Shown here: positions 37,232 to 47,486 of the stretch, one piece after another
Layout: each line of letters begins with the position of its first letter
How positions within the stretch are numbered: the first letter of the stretch is position 1
Source of the DNA: Nostoc cf. commune SO-36
GTDB taxonomy: Bacteria > Cyanobacteriota > Cyanobacteriia > Cyanobacteriales > Nostocaceae
DNA: 64,000 nt
Reading direction: 5' to 3'
NCBI RefSeq assembly: GCF_023734775.1
Contig: NZ_AP025732.1
Span: 248,001 to 312,000, forward strand
Made by a program: the position numbers and the translations under genes
Notes under the pieces: generated by a model
What the model was told of the DNA's origin: nothing
Database searches by the model: none
The model's input: only the letters and a program-made list of their open reading frames with translations

Positions 37232-38524
37232 TCAATGCTCAGGTCGTTGAATGATGGTTTCTAAAACTCGTCGTTTTGCACCTGGATCAATTCCAAACAG
37301 ACGGACGTATTCATTATTATGTTCTGACAAACAAGCTTCCAAAGCTGCGATCACCTCTTTTTCATCTTGAGTTTGAACTGTTGCACAACTAGCCCAAGAA
37401 CCTGTACGGAAACGACGCGCATCTACGTGTTCTAACCCGATACTGTAGCCTTGAGAGAGTATACTTCTTAACTGCCCTAGCAGGTCTTCACTTATATTGG
37501 TTGCTGTGCCATTACCGTTACTGTGTTGGTGGTTTTCGGTTTTATGAACTGGCTGATGGGTATAAACGTTGCTAGATTTAGGGGCGGGTGTAGGGGTAAC
37601 AGTAGGTGCAGGAATCGATGCTTCCACTCTTGGTGCTTGTGATTCATGAAGGGCGCGATTATACCTAGAAGCTAATCGCATTTCTTCTAGTTGTCGCTGT
37701 TCCTTAACCATCAATTCTCCTTGTGCAATCAAATGTGACAGGTCGAAATCTGGTTTGTGGAAGGTAGGCTTTTCTTTGCTGTTGACTACCTGAGAACCTA
37801 CACGATTAAACCCAACTTTTTGGATAAAGGACAGGATTTGTTCATCGTAAATTTGCGATCGCAATGCGCCAAAAAAGTCAACTGACTGTTTTGCAAACCG
37901 ATCTACTAATTCCTCAATCTCAGCTTTCGATATTCCATCTGGTTCAAAAATACCACTGACAATACCGATTTTATCTTCCCGATTGGGCTGCCAATAGAAT
38001 TTATCCATCCGCCCGTCCCTTACGAGTGGCGCATACAGAGTGCCAAAATCATTACCCGTAACAATAACAGGTATACGTGGTAAGGGTTCGCTGTCATAAC
38101 TACCCGGTAGCTGTACATTAGTCGGGTTATCAGCAATGTTCATCAACGTGGCGTTAATCAATTGAGTATTGACTGTATATTGAGTAGCCCCATCTACTCG
38201 ACCGGCTCCCGCATCCAAGTCGTTAATCATTAGTACAGCCATCTTACCGTGGGTGCGAATATAATCTGCCGCCTCTCGATATCGTAGGCGAATCATCCGT
38301 GCTGGATCTCCTGCATCTGGACTTTCTAATTCACCAGCAGATACATGAATGGGTTCTACACCCATCAAGTCGAATACTAGTTCGCATTGAAATGACTTAC
38401 CTTCACCTTTATGCCCGTGAATACCAAGAATTAAAGGTACACGGACTCCGGGTAGATCCAAAAAATTTTTAGTGATGTGAACTGACAGTTTATGGAGAAA
38501 GCGAGGAGCAATGTAGTAGGTCAT
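37232..38524 (-). CDS. rca: cyanobacterial Rubisco activase-like AAA+ protein (Rca) with RbcS-like tail
   Basis: Carboxysome-associated AAA+ protein that binds and remodels Rubisco. The Walker A motif [11 protein letters not shown] (about residues 34-44), Walker [12 protein letters not shown] (about 95-105), arginine-containing [11 protein letters not shown] (about 178-188) and the sensor [12 protein letters not shown] are all present. A Pro/Thr-rich linker (about 300-340) is followed by a Rubisco small-subunit-like domain, [20 protein letters not shown] to the end, as in Nostoc Rca, which uses it to dock onto Rubisco. 430 aa is normal. The short gene at 38630 lies 105 bases upstream on the same strand and may be co-transcribed. 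Confidence 0.95.
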   Translation of the reverse strand: MTYYIAPRFLHKLSVHITKNFLDLPGVRVPLILGIHGHKGEGKSFQCELVFDLMGVEPIHVSAGELESPDAGDPARMIRLRYREAADYIRTHGKMAVLMINDLDAGAGRVDGATQYTVNTQLINATLMNIADNPTNVQLPGSYDSEPLPRIPVIVTGNDFGTLYAPLVRDGRMDKFYWQPNREDKIGIVSGIFEPDGISKAEIEELVDRFAKQSVDFFGALRSQIYDEQILSFIQKVGFNRVGSQVVNSKEKPTFHKPDFDLSHLIAQGELMVKEQRQLEEMRLASRYNRALHESQAPRVEASIPAPTVTPTPAPKSSNVYTHQPVHKTENHQHSNGNGTATNISEDLLGQLRSILSQGYSIGLEHVDARRFRTGSWASCATVQTQDEKEVIAALEACLSEHNNEYVRLFGIDPGAKRRVLETIIQRPEH

Positions 38525-38629
38525 GAATTTATTAGATACTAGGTTTTAACAGGGTACAAAAGGGCGCTCCTTGGATTTAGCAGAACGACGTTTTTTTGAG
38601 AGTACAATCTTGTCAGTTCGCAGCAACGA

Positions 38630-38959
38630 TTATCTGGATAGATATGGTTGCGGTGCTAGAAATACCCACGGTTCCTGACGATATTGAGGAATTAATCCTG
38701 TCAAGCCACCTGATTCAACAGTAGTAACCCCAAAGGGAGTAATCCGAACATCAATCCCTCCTGTATAGGTATCGACAATCGCAATACACCCTTTTGACTG
38801 CAAATGCTGAGTAATTTTTTCAGTAATTATGGGATCGGTAATGCCAAACTTGTAAATAACTTCGTGAATACGCTTGGTTTCTTCTTGACCCTGCACTTGT
38901 GCAAAGTCATATATATCTGCAAGACAAAAGTCTGCGAGTTCAGCTAATTTGAGTTGCAT
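38630..38959 (-). CDS. small hypothetical protein upstream of rca
   Basis: 109 aa, paralogue of the product at 26606-26950. Conserved blocks are KITQHLQSKG, ITPFGVTTVESGGLTG and QYRQEPW, with a helix-rich N-terminus LAELADFCLADIYDF. The order helix, helix, ITPFG wing could be a winged-helix fold. The gap to rca is 105 bases on the same strand, so a shared transcript is likely. A role in CO2-fixation regulation or Rca control is inference from position only. Confidence 0.68.
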   Translation of the reverse strand: MQLKLAELADFCLADIYDFAQVQGQEETKRIHEVIYKFGITDPIITEKITQHLQSKGCIAIVDTYTGGIDVRITPFGVTTVESGGLTGLIPQYRQEPWVFLAPQPYLSR

Positions 38960-39122
38960 ATTTCCCTCACTGGCTATTTAATGTTTATCTCAATCAGTTT
39001 TTTGGATATATCCGAGCAATTTTCTTCGGAAAGGCTCTACTACTGAATTGCTGAGAAAATCCTTATCCTCTTAATAGATACGGACTTTTAACAGTGCTAA
39101 TTTAAAAGTTAGATTTAACGAG

Positions 39123-40010
39123 CTAACTACGCCATCGAAGTGTCTTTTCTTTAATTGGATTAACGAAAGAACGCCGCTCGATTTGAGAAGAAGCAAATTC
39201 TGCTTTCAATCTATAGTACCAACGGGCTTGAGCATCAGCATCTCCAACTAAAGTTAAGGGTGAATTATATTTCAAGCCTATTTGTTGTTTAAGCAAAATT
39301 TCTCTATCTTGATTGAGAAAACTGCGCGCAAACCACAGCAACAATGGTTTAAGAATAGGGAACCAAGGTAAAGTTGTGTAGAACATAGTTGTTTCCTCGG
39401 TTTCAGTTTCGGAAATGGGAGTAACTGCTGTCAAGTTACAGACTAGATGTTTCTCGGTAGACACCTTTTCAATCCGAATTCCTGGCAAACTAAATGAGAT
39501 TTCGATTTGTGGATTACCTCCAAGCAACCGATAGAAAAAGGTTTGTTGTTCTAGTGGATGCTTTCGCATGGTAAAGCCGTACAAAGATGGTTCAAAAGTT
39601 TTGACTACCTCCTTAAGTGTTTGTGGAGAACGCCACCACCACGCCTCATGAACGAAAGCAATATGAGCAGGATCGATCAATCCGAATACAGCATGATCGA
39701 CATCACAGGGAAAGCGGATAGATTCAATGGCTTGGTGAGTTTGGTCGGCAAATTCAGGGATTCGTGGAATGTCTTCTAGTATTAATGAAGTCTCATCATT
39801 TGACATATAAATCCATATATTGCCTTGTGCCTCTTTTATGGGATAACTTTTCGTTTCACTTACCTTGGCAAAGACTGTGCCTGAGCGATCCCGACTAAAA
39901 ACAATTAACTCGTTTAAGAGGGTTTTTGAAAGTGTTTGTCCAGGTTTTAGCTGCTTACTCGGTAATGCATAGTACCAAGTATTTCTTAAAAACAAAGGTA
40001 TTTTGGCCAT
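39123..40010 (-). CDS. Rieske-type oxygenase lacking its [2Fe-2S] segment
   Basis: Relative of the alpha subunits of aromatic-ring-hydroxylating dioxygenases (similar to vanillate O-demethylase-like proteins). The C-terminal catalytic domain keeps the mononuclear-iron motif DPAHIAFVHE (about residues 112-121). The N-terminal Rieske domain should carry C-x-H and C-x2-H. The sequence runs LIVFSRDRSGTVFAK straight into VSETKSYPIKEAQG, so the roughly 40-50 residues with both metal pairs are missing, in frame, at about residue 50 (near 39863). Electron transfer to the active site would fail, so the protein is probably inactive although the frame is open. 295 aa against about 340 expected. Confidence 0.8.
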   Translation of the reverse strand: MAKIPLFLRNTWYYALPSKQLKPGQTLSKTLLNELIVFSRDRSGTVFAKVSETKSYPIKEAQGNIWIYMSNDETSLILEDIPRIPEFADQTHQAIESIRFPCDVDHAVFGLIDPAHIAFVHEAWWWRSPQTLKEVVKTFEPSLYGFTMRKHPLEQQTFFYRLLGGNPQIEISFSLPGIRIEKVSTEKHLVCNLTAVTPISETETEETTMFYTTLPWFPILKPLLLWFARSFLNQDREILLKQQIGLKYNSPLTLVGDADAQARWYYRLKAEFASSQIERRSFVNPIKEKTLRWRS

Positions 40011-40229
40011 CTGATAATTTGGGTGAAAACAATTGTAATTTGAGTTGCTGCGTTGAAAAATTTTCCGAGCTTACGCAAAGCTGTAAGTAGGTCGGCGCAA
40101 TTAAAGTGAACTGGCGTGGGCTGTCATTTGTCCTTTGTCCTTTTTCATTGGTAAGGGTTTTAAGCCTATTTACGTTCCGTAACATAATTTTGTTTATTCC
40201 CCCACCAACTTACTTACTAAACCCTCTTT

Positions 40230-41906
40230 CTAACCTTTCTCACTTGTAGGTGGTAACGCAATTGGACTTAACTCCAACTCTGGATGTTCTCCCACAATTT
40301 GATCTAAATTCCACTGATTTTTAAACAACAATACCGGACGCTCCCAACGGTCTTTGACCACAAAGGTGTTGAACAAACGACCTACTTTTTCGAGAACATC
40401 CCAGCCTCCAGTTACCCATCGCGCTACTGAATAAGGTAGAGTCTCAAGGTAAGTCTCCACTCCATACTCATTTACAAGACGAAATTGTACCACTTCAAAC
40501 TGAAGTTGACCGACGGCAGCTAAAATTGGGTTACGTTTGCTCTCATCTGTGGAGTGTAATATCTGCACTGCTCCCTCTTCTTGCAGTTCTGTCACCCCTT
40601 TGTTGAAATTCTTATACTTGGTGGGATCTGCATTCTTTAGGTAAGCAAATAACTCTGGGGAGAAAGAAGGAATACTGGGGTATACCAGCTTTTCACCTAT
40701 ATATACAGTATCACCGATCGCAAATGTCCCCGGATTATTTAACCCCACTACATCCCCTGCATAAGCAACTTCTACGGTATCGCGTTCTTGAGCAAACAAT
40801 TTCTGGGGATGGGATAGGCGAATAGTTTTACCTGTACGGGCATGATTCACCACCATATCTTTCTCAAACTTACCAGAGCATACCCGCAAAAAAGCAATGC
40901 GATCGCGGTGTTTCGGATCCATGTTGGCTTGCAACTTGAACACGAACCCAGAAAACTCTGGATAGGTTGGCGCAATTTCACCCCTATTACTTTCGTGGGG
41001 AGTTGGTTTGAGTCCATATTCCAAAAACGACTCTAAAAACAACTCCACACCAAAGTTGTTCATGGCACTGCCAAAAAACACCGGGGTCATTTTACCTTGA
41101 TGCACTGCTTCTAAGTCAAAGGTTGAACCTACCCCATCAAGAATTTCTATATCCTCTTTGAGTTGGTAGTATAACTCTGGCTCTAGAAGTGACTCAATTC
41201 TCGGATCTCCCAAGGAGATAGTAGTATCTGCGGCTTTTTTGCTACCATGAGCAGCTGTCTTTTGAAACAAGTGGATTTGCTGCTGGCGACGGTCAAAAAC
41301 GCCTCGAAATTGGTCGCCTGTACCAATGGGCCAATTGATGGCATAAGTCGCAAGTCCTAATTCTTGCTCAATTTCATCAATTAGTTCTAAAGGCGACAGA
41401 CTGGGACGATCCAGTTTGTTAATAAAGGTGAAGATAGGCAGAGAACGCAATCGGCAAACTTCAAATAGCTTGCGCGTTTGGGTTTCCAACCCCTTAGCAG
41501 CATCAATAAGCATCACTGCATTATCCGCAGCTGCTAGAGTTCGATAAGTATCTTCACTGAAGTCTTGGTGTCCTGGTGTATCTAAAAGATTTAGGAGAAA
41601 CCCTTGGTACTCGAATTGCAATACTGTTGAGGTGATAGAGATACCCCGTTGTTGCTCCATTGCCATCCAATCTGAAGTTGCGTGGCGTTGGGAACGACGA
41701 GCTTTTACAGAACCAGCTTGCTGAATTGCTCCTCCGTAGAGTAGCAGCTTTTCGGTAAGTGTAGTTTTACCTGCATCTGGGTGAGAGATGATGGCAAAGT
41801 TACGCCGACGATCTATTTCTTGCGGGGCGATAAGCCCGGAGGGCATGGCTATAGCCTCCGGCACGCTACCGCGAACGCCTATCGCATCCTGTAATTCTAT
41901 TTGCAT
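40230..41906 (-). CDS. prfC: peptide chain release factor 3
   Basis: Translational GTPase that recycles RF1/RF2 after termination. GTPase motifs are complete: G1 SHPDAGKTT, switch RGISITS, G3 DTPGHQDF and G4 NKLD. The C-terminal RF3 domain ([33 protein letters not shown]) matches the family. Length 558 aa against about 530-540. The extra length is an N-terminal insertion of about 20 residues ([19 protein letters not shown]) between MQIEL and the usual [17 protein letters not shown]. It is encoded by an interspersed repeat at about 41828-41883. The start at 41906 is an ATG; an alternative internal start at the MPSG codon would skip most of the insertion. Confidence 0.94.
   Translation of the reverse strand: MQIELQDAIGVRGSVPEAIAMPSGLIAPQEIDRRRNFAIISHPDAGKTTLTEKLLLYGGAIQQAGSVKARRSQRHATSDWMAMEQQRGISITSTVLQFEYQGFLLNLLDTPGHQDFSEDTYRTLAAADNAVMLIDAAKGLETQTRKLFEVCRLRSLPIFTFINKLDRPSLSPLELIDEIEQELGLATYAINWPIGTGDQFRGVFDRRQQQIHLFQKTAAHGSKKAADTTISLGDPRIESLLEPELYYQLKEDIEILDGVGSTFDLEAVHQGKMTPVFFGSAMNNFGVELFLESFLEYGLKPTPHESNRGEIAPTYPEFSGFVFKLQANMDPKHRDRIAFLRVCSGKFEKDMVVNHARTGKTIRLSHPQKLFAQERDTVEVAYAGDVVGLNNPGTFAIGDTVYIGEKLVYPSIPSFSPELFAYLKNADPTKYKNFNKGVTELQEEGAVQILHSTDESKRNPILAAVGQLQFEVVQFRLVNEYGVETYLETLPYSVARWVTGGWDVLEKVGRLFNTFVVKDRWERPVLLFKNQWNLDQIVGEHPELELSPIALPPTSEKG
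41828..41883. repeat. interspersed repeat inside the prfC N-terminus
   Basis: Palindromic, GC-rich compared with its surroundings: gcccggagggcatggctata and gcctccggcacgctaccgc, of the Nostoc dispersed-repeat type. It adds codons in frame to prfC. The same vocabulary (gcgatgtctccgacgggc, gctacgcc) recurs near 50512, 58588 and 55755. Confidence 0.6.
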
Positions 41907-42466
41907 AAGTCTAAAATCTTGAGAATTGCTCTACTGGTCAACTTTGACGATTAAAGTTGTGAACTCTTAGATGTAGCGGGAGTATGCCTAGCTAGCAAGG
42001 ACGAAACTGCATTACCATGCTAGACACCCATGTTAATAGAGCAATGCTAAGGTGGGCACTGATTGCCAATTCTCAGGTCATAGGAGCGAATTTTTCTCAG
42101 GCTACAGTAGCTCACGGCTCAAAGATAAAAAGTTATTACAAACAAGGTATCTTTATAATTATATAACCGAAGTTGCTATTTGTAAAAGGTTCCGTTACTG
42201 TTTCTACACTTAAGAGGGAGCAAGCTTGTATAGGCTCTAACTGGCATCTGTCTGGAGGAGTAAAATTTTGTGCTTGAAGGTTCCTTATGGGTTGGTATCT
42301 GTTGCTGCTTCGCGTGATCCGATTAATGGGGAAGTTTGGTACATTAATTTCTGTGTTTCAGTAAGAGCCTCTTCAATGTAATTTACTCTCTTATTCATCT
42401 TTGTTGTATAAAAAAGCTCATCATGGCGCTCTTTTACCATAACATTTATTCTTATGGAGATGTCTA
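41907..42466. other. intergenic region, no gene
   Basis: 560 bases between the divergent prfC and the second split methyltransferase. I see no supported gene; a 65-codon minus-strand frame at 42285-42482 has no family features. Confidence 0.4.
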
Positions 42467-43023
42467 ATGCACTGTCCAGCATGTTATTCAGACAAATGTG
42501 AAACTGTTGAAACTATCAATACAGGCGATATTATCAAGCTTTACAAACGTGTGCTTGGTATTGATGTAAGTAAACTTTTTTCTGGCACTCCGTTAATTGA
42601 GTATACGCATTGCCTTGCATGTGACCTACGCTTCTTTTTTCCGTGGGTAAGTGGAGACGAAGTTTTTTACGAGGAGTTGCAGGAATTTGACTGGTATTAT
42701 GATGAAACTGAAAAACCAGAATACCTATTTGCGAGCCAATTCATTGCAGAGGGGGCATCGGTTCTAGAAGTAGGTTGTGGAAATGGTGCTTTTAGAAGTT
42801 TTTTGCCAACTTCGGTAGCTTACACTGGGTTAGAGTTCAACGACAAGGCAATCCGCAAGGCACAGGCACTTGGCTTGGACGTAAAAAAATGCCCTGTCGA
42901 AAAGTATGCTGAGACTGCCGATTTACTGCATGACGTTGTTTGTTCATTTCAGGTAATAGAGCATGTCTCTGAACCTAGAAAATTCTTTGCGTCGTGCGCC
43001 AAGGCAACTAAGCATGGTGGTTA

Positions 43024-44346
43024 GGGACTTGCAAGAAAATAAAGTACCAGCTAAACAGGGACAATAGTAATATCCCATTTGGGTAATGTTTCAGAACGCT
43101 GCCATTGGGGTTGGTATTGTTCTAACTCTTGCGAGAGAACCTTGATTCCTTTGTGATATGTGGTTTGAACCAGATGTACAATGGGAGCAATTCCTTTCCA
43201 AGTCATATTGGCGGCCCATTGTGCTGCGGCGGCAACAGAATCTAAAATCGCACCATTCCAATAGTTCTCCAAGGCAGCCCAACACCGCTCTATTGGATTG
43301 TACTTGCTATGGTAAGGGGGATAATAAATCAGTCGAATTTTTAAATTAATTGCACAAGACAACTCAACCATGCGTTTGATAAATTGTGTGCGGTTACTGC
43401 GAGTAGCGGCACCGCCATCAAGATCAATCACCCACTCATCAAGTTCCAGGTAATTGTGTTGATTCTCATGCCACCAAGCGGTTAAACAATCGACGATAAA
43501 ATCACTGGTTTCCGCCGACTGACCCAAGTAAATCGATAGCTGGTCATTATGTGTATTGAGAATGCCAAAGGGAACTAAGACTGATGACCACTGTGTATCG
43601 TGGTCATCAGCAGCTTTCGCCTCCATTGTCCGAGCTTTACCGCCTCTAGAAAGGTTGCCAATCTTCACCTTAGCTTTAGTATCTATAGACACTCGCAACG
43701 ATTTGGGGTTTTCATCTGATGCCTGATTCTCCCGGAACACATTCTCGAAAATGGCATCAGTTTGCGGAATCTTTTTCAAGGGTTTCGTTTTTTGTGTTTT
43801 TTTAGGCGATACCCTAAGCGATTGAGAATTTCTCCACAAGTTTGACGAGATGGCAATTCGCTCTCGTTATAGCCATGAACACTTACTAATGCTTCTCTTA
43901 CTGCTCTGGCACTAATGCGGGCATACAGAAAGGTCGATTGAAATTTAGGGTCGGCTTGAGCTTGAGCATCCACCAATGAACGAATATCTGCTTCTAAGTT
44001 GGGCAATACCTCAATACTATTGTGTCGTCCCCTTGCCTGATAATTCTCTACACAGACTATCCCCGTCCGCCTTTCATGCAAGCCGAGTTGCACACTCTGG
44101 CGATTCCATCCCATAACGGTTTCTGCAATGCGTGCTGAACTATCGAAGTAATCTTCGGTAACTTTTGCCATGAAATCTCGTTTGCGATTGCTAGTCAGTT
44201 TCTGTGCTGCATCTTTAAAGGTCGATTTGATGGTGTCGGTGAGCATGAATTGAGGGATTCCCATTCTAGATATTTAAACTAGGCGCGGACAGTTCACCGC
44301 TTCTTCTCTTCTAGAATGGCTGGTATTTTATTTTCTTGCAAGTCCC
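43024..44346 (-). mobile_element. complete ISAzo13-like insertion sequence, 1323 bp
   Basis: Terminal inverted repeats of about 28 bp with one mismatch: both ends read inward gggacttgcaagaaaataaa followed by (g/a)taccagc. The target duplication is tta (43021-43023 and 44347-44349). The transposase lies on the minus strand in two frames. Interrupts a methyltransferase gene. Confidence 0.9.
43051..44264 (-). CDS. ISAzo13-family transposase with probable programmed -1 frameshift
   Basis: Frame one (43776-44264, 162 aa) has the N-terminal part with FLYARISARAVREALVSVHG and ends LGYRLKKHKK. Frame two (43051-43839) starts inside and has KPLKKIPQTDAIFENV, EWVIDLDGGAATRSNRTQF and YYPPYHSKYNPIERCW, the catalytic DDE region. 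The shift is -1. Exactly where the frames meet is cta aaa aaa cac, in which A-AAA-AAA fits the classical slippery heptamer X-XXY-YYZ in the right phase. The fused product of about 400 aa is the normal length. So the frame change is probably designed, not decay. Confidence 0.82.
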
Positions 44347-44734
44347 TTATATATTAATTGCTGTGCCAGCAGAAGATAGTTTTCTCTCAGTAGTTACAAA
44401 TCACTGTCTAAATATGCCACCGCATCACCTTACACGTTGGTCGGATTCCTCACTTCGTAACTTGGCAATGAATGTTGGTCTTTCGGTTGAAGAATTGTGG
44501 CACGAACCAGTTCGTAATGACCACCGTTCATGGTATAAAAAGGTTCTTGCAAAGCATTACATAAATCGTTTGATATTTCGTAAGCCAGGGATAATGGATA
44601 AAAATTTATTCATTAAAGCGGCATGGATATTGCTAAAACTCCCTCTCCTTACAAAGTTTTGTGCTAGGCAGTCTGAGGCATTATCACCATCCATGCAACA
44701 TGGACATACTGTAGTTTTGATATGTCGCCGATAA

Positions 44735-45101
44735 TATCTTTTTAGTAAGATCACTCCATGCGATCGCACTTCACGTTCTTTCCCCTGTCTTAGCACTTGG
44801 ATAGTAGTTGTTGGATGGCTGGTGGATAAGTCTCAGGTCTAAAGACACGCTCGTTTCCAACTTACCGAGGCTTTTCTATGACTTTTTGGAGAAATTCTGG
44901 ATATACTACCAAAAATTAAAAGTAAATTTCAGTTCTAAGTATTTGTTTGCTCGTTTGCATAGCCAGATTTTGTCAATACTCAGAATTATCCTAGTAAAGC
45001 TAAATACTTTGTACTACAACTTTTATAAATCAGGTACATCTGTTTGGCGAGTTCCAATTTTCGACTATGGTTTCATCAAATAATGCCTAAGAGGGATGAG
45101 T
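44735..45101. other. intergenic region, no gene
   Basis: 370 bases. A 91-codon plus-strand frame starting TTG exists but has no family signature; I do not call it. Confidence 0.35.
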
Positions 45102-45713
45102 TTACCGAAAAAGATTAGGTAGCAAATAGGTAGCCCCAGTATATAAAATGTAAAAGGCAAAACCGAAAAACAAGGTATTCAAAACTGTGGCTACATAGCC
45201 TAAGCACATCAATATGCCGTCAGATTCGATAGTTGCAACGGCTAAGAGTAACATTCCCACAGCAGGAATAGGATTGGTAGCAGGAGGATATGGCGACATT
45301 AGTAATATTGCCAACCAGGTGAGACATATCCCATTAAACCGCCAAGTTAATGGATTTTCAGCAACCTTCTGAAAACGCGGACGGGAGATTTTTTCTAAGA
45401 CTTTGGTCACACGTTGTAAATTTTTTAACAGTGTTTGAGCAAACCAATTAGGGAATTTAAGGCTGGCAATTTTTTTTGGCAGCCACGGTGTACGCCTCCC
45501 CAAAGCCATCTGTCCTGACATCAACAAGCAAGCGGTACCGAGAGGGGTGCTTAACCCTGGTGGCGTGGGTATCAAAAATGGTAACACCAACAATGCAATC
45601 ACTAAGCTAAAACCTCGTTCTGAGGTTTCTGAAATCACGTCACCCAGAGTCAGAGGTTTTTCAGCTAAATGTTGCAATAATGACTTTATGTCTTGAGAAA
45701 ATCTTAGGGTCAT
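45102..45713 (-). CDS. exopolysaccharide synthesis protein ExoD family
   Basis: Integral membrane protein of 203 aa matching ExoD, first described for exopolysaccharide production and alkali tolerance in rhizobia. The N-terminal soluble segment FSQDIKSLLQHLAEKPLTLG leads into a conserved hydrophobic segment FSLVIALLVLPFLIPTPPG at about residues 33-51, with the Pro-rich turn LSTPLGTACLLMSGQMALG and RRTPWLPKKIAS. Three further hydrophobic segments follow between about 130 and 200. Single gene. Confidence 0.88.
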   Translation of the reverse strand: MTLRFSQDIKSLLQHLAEKPLTLGDVISETSERGFSLVIALLVLPFLIPTPPGLSTPLGTACLLMSGQMALGRRTPWLPKKIASLKFPNWFAQTLLKNLQRVTKVLEKISRPRFQKVAENPLTWRFNGICLTWLAILLMSPYPPATNPIPAVGMLLLAVATIESDGILMCLGYVATVLNTLFFGFAFYILYTGATYLLPNLFR

Positions 45714-46032
45714 AACGCTTTAGGTAATGGGTATTGATCAAATAATTCATCAAACTTTACTGTAATCCAGATCCATATTTTTGTGTCTGCATATTTTGGC
45801 ATCAGTATTTTAGTGATTTTCTGGTAGTAGTATTAGCCGCATTTATGATTTAGGAATACTATATTTACGGTGGTTAAAACTAATACACTAATTTTAAGTG
45901 AATTAAATAACACAGAAAATTGAAGAAGAATTCAGAACTCAGAATGTGCTAAACCTTAGCTATCCGCTAAGGAACGAGGATTAAATAAGATCCAGAAATG
46001 GGTCATGCAACAATAAGCTGAATATGTCCATT
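45714..46032. other. intergenic region next to an IS5-like element
   Basis: 320 bases with no gene. It contains an interspersed fragment, cagaactcagaatgtgc ... cttagctatccgctaagg, a hairpin-like stretch near 45955-45975. On the minus strand it may include the last codons of the HNH gene broken by the IS. Confidence 0.35.
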
Positions 46033-47129
46033 AGAACTCTTGCAAAAGTATTTTGTGATACAATTAGGGGTTTGACAATTTATGATTAGGACAATAATAA
46101 GCAGTGAAATTTTGGAGAGCCAAGCAGCTTACTTTAAGGAAATTTAAACGACTTACCGGAGTCAGTCGTCGAACCTTTCAGGAAATGGAAGGGGAATGTA
46201 AAAGCTGATGAAAAAAAGAAAAAGAAATCTGGTCGTCGTCCTAAATTAATTATTGAAGACCAAGTTTTGATGGTTATTCAATATTGGAGAGAATACCGCA
46301 CTTATTATCATATTGGATTAGACTGGGGGTTGTCAGAATCAGCCGTCTGCCGAACAGTTTACAAAATTGAAAATATTTTAATTAGTTCAAGAAAGTTTAG
46401 TCTACCTGGGAAGAAACAATTATGGAAAATGTCATCTGAAGAAGATTTGGTAGTGATGGATGTGATGGAAAGCCCAATTGAAAGACCAAAAATTGGGCAA
46501 AAAAGATTTTTTAGCGGTAAACAAGGAGAACATACTTTAAAAACGCAGGTAGTTATCCACCAAAAAACTAGTCAAATCATCTGTTTAACGCATGGTTTGG
46601 GGAAAATCCATGATTTTAGACTATTTAAAAGTAGTGGAATAAAATTTGGAGAATTACTTAAAGTCATAGCGGATAAAGGCTATCAAGGGATTAATAAAAT
46701 TCATCAATTGAGTGAAACACCGATTAAAAAACCAAAAGGTGGAAGGTTGACGAAAGAACAAAAGAAATATAATCGAGAACTCAATCGATTAAAAATTAGT
46801 GTTGAACACGTAAATCGTCGTCTAAAGATATTTAAAATTTTGTCTGATAGATATCGAAACCGTCACCGACGTTTTGGCTTAAGGTCGAATTTAATTGCCG
46901 GGATTTATAATCACGAATTAGCGTTATAAATGGGATTAAAAAATAAAATTTATTAAATCCTTCAGTTATTAGCTAATAACTGGAACAGTGTTTTATGTCA
47001 AAAAATTTAGTGAACGGTCGCCTGATAATACTTAATTTAAAAAATTGATGAATCTTACTATCTTAATTGCCAAAAACTGAAATTAAAATAACCCATAATT
47101 ATACTACAAAATATTTATGCAAGAGTTCT
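46033..47129 (+). mobile_element. IS5-like insertion sequence, about 1.1 kb
   Basis: Both ends read inward agaactcttgca, with further similarity (tattttgt) for about 40 bases. The left end starts at 46033 and the right end finishes at 47129. No clear target duplication. It carries a transposase in two frames (46104-46929). About 200 bases follow the transposase before the right end, longer than usual. Confidence 0.75.
46104..46929 (+). CDS. IS5-family (IS427/IS1031-like) transposase, frameshifted
   Basis: A short first frame starting GTG at 46104 reads KFWRAKQLTLRKFKRLTGVS and ends at 46208. The main frame (ATG at 46267; open from about 46190) has KKKKSGRRPKLIIEDQVLMV, then LVVMDVMESPIERPK with the first catalytic Asp, VIADKGYQGI with the second, and SVEHVNRRLKIFKILSDRYR with the catalytic Glu. 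This is the DDE core of IS5-family elements, which often use two overlapping frames. The shift between frames is +1 near 46190-46200. Activity is uncertain. Confidence 0.8.
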
Positions 47130-47486
47130 GTTCATCATTGAAGTCAAAGCGATAGCTAGTAGCTCTCCCTGTAGAAGTTGTACCTACAATTTTTGTCCCG
47201 TCTTTTGTCCAGATAAAATGCTCAGACCATTGTTGCTGACGGGGATGAAATAGAGGGACTTGTTTTTGAGTGTTGGGATCAGTACCTACTGTAAAATTAT
47301 AGTGACGCTCATTACAGCGATGACAAGAAGACAGCCAAATTATCCAATTCATCAGAGCCACCCAAAGACTGCGGCATGATATGGTCAATGGTAAAACGGT
47401 CTGAACTCAAGTATTCTGGAGAGTGACAGTATTCGCAGAGATATTCAGCTAAATCTAAGCTTACTAGAATATTCTTTAGATGTTAC
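47130..47486 (-). pseudogene. HNH endonuclease gene, frameshifted and cut by the IS
   Basis: On the minus strand: EYLCEYCHSPEYLSSDRFTI followed by DHIMPQSLGGSDELDNLA, the HNH motif with its Cys pair and His, then a one-base shift to CHRCNERHYNFTVGTDPNTQ and on to RFDFNDEQ, where the IS5-like element begins. This is the common cyanobacterial HNH protein of about 110-180 aa. Both the frameshift and the insertion disable it. No good start codon remains either. Confidence 0.7.

Larger units (their letters stand above)
42467..44734 (+). pseudogene. zinc-ribbon methyltransferase gene interrupted by an ISAzo13-like element
   Basis: Part one (42467-43023) begins with a zinc ribbon (HCPACYSDKC ... 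CLACDLRFF) followed by SVLEVGCGNGAFRSF (SAM motif I) and CSFQVIEHVSEPRKFF. Part two (44350-44734) continues YILIAVPAEDSFLSVV and has HLTRWSDSSLRNLA, as in the C-methyltransferases of sugar and lipopolysaccharide pathways. Removing the element and one copy of the tta duplication gives H-G-G-Y-I-L in frame and a 313-aa protein. The gene is now inactive. An excision would repair it exactly. Confidence 0.85.

Noticed and set aside
44808..45083. 91-codon plus-strand frame starting TTG
   Set aside because: Aromatic and basic-rich, no ribosome-binding sequence, no recognisable family.
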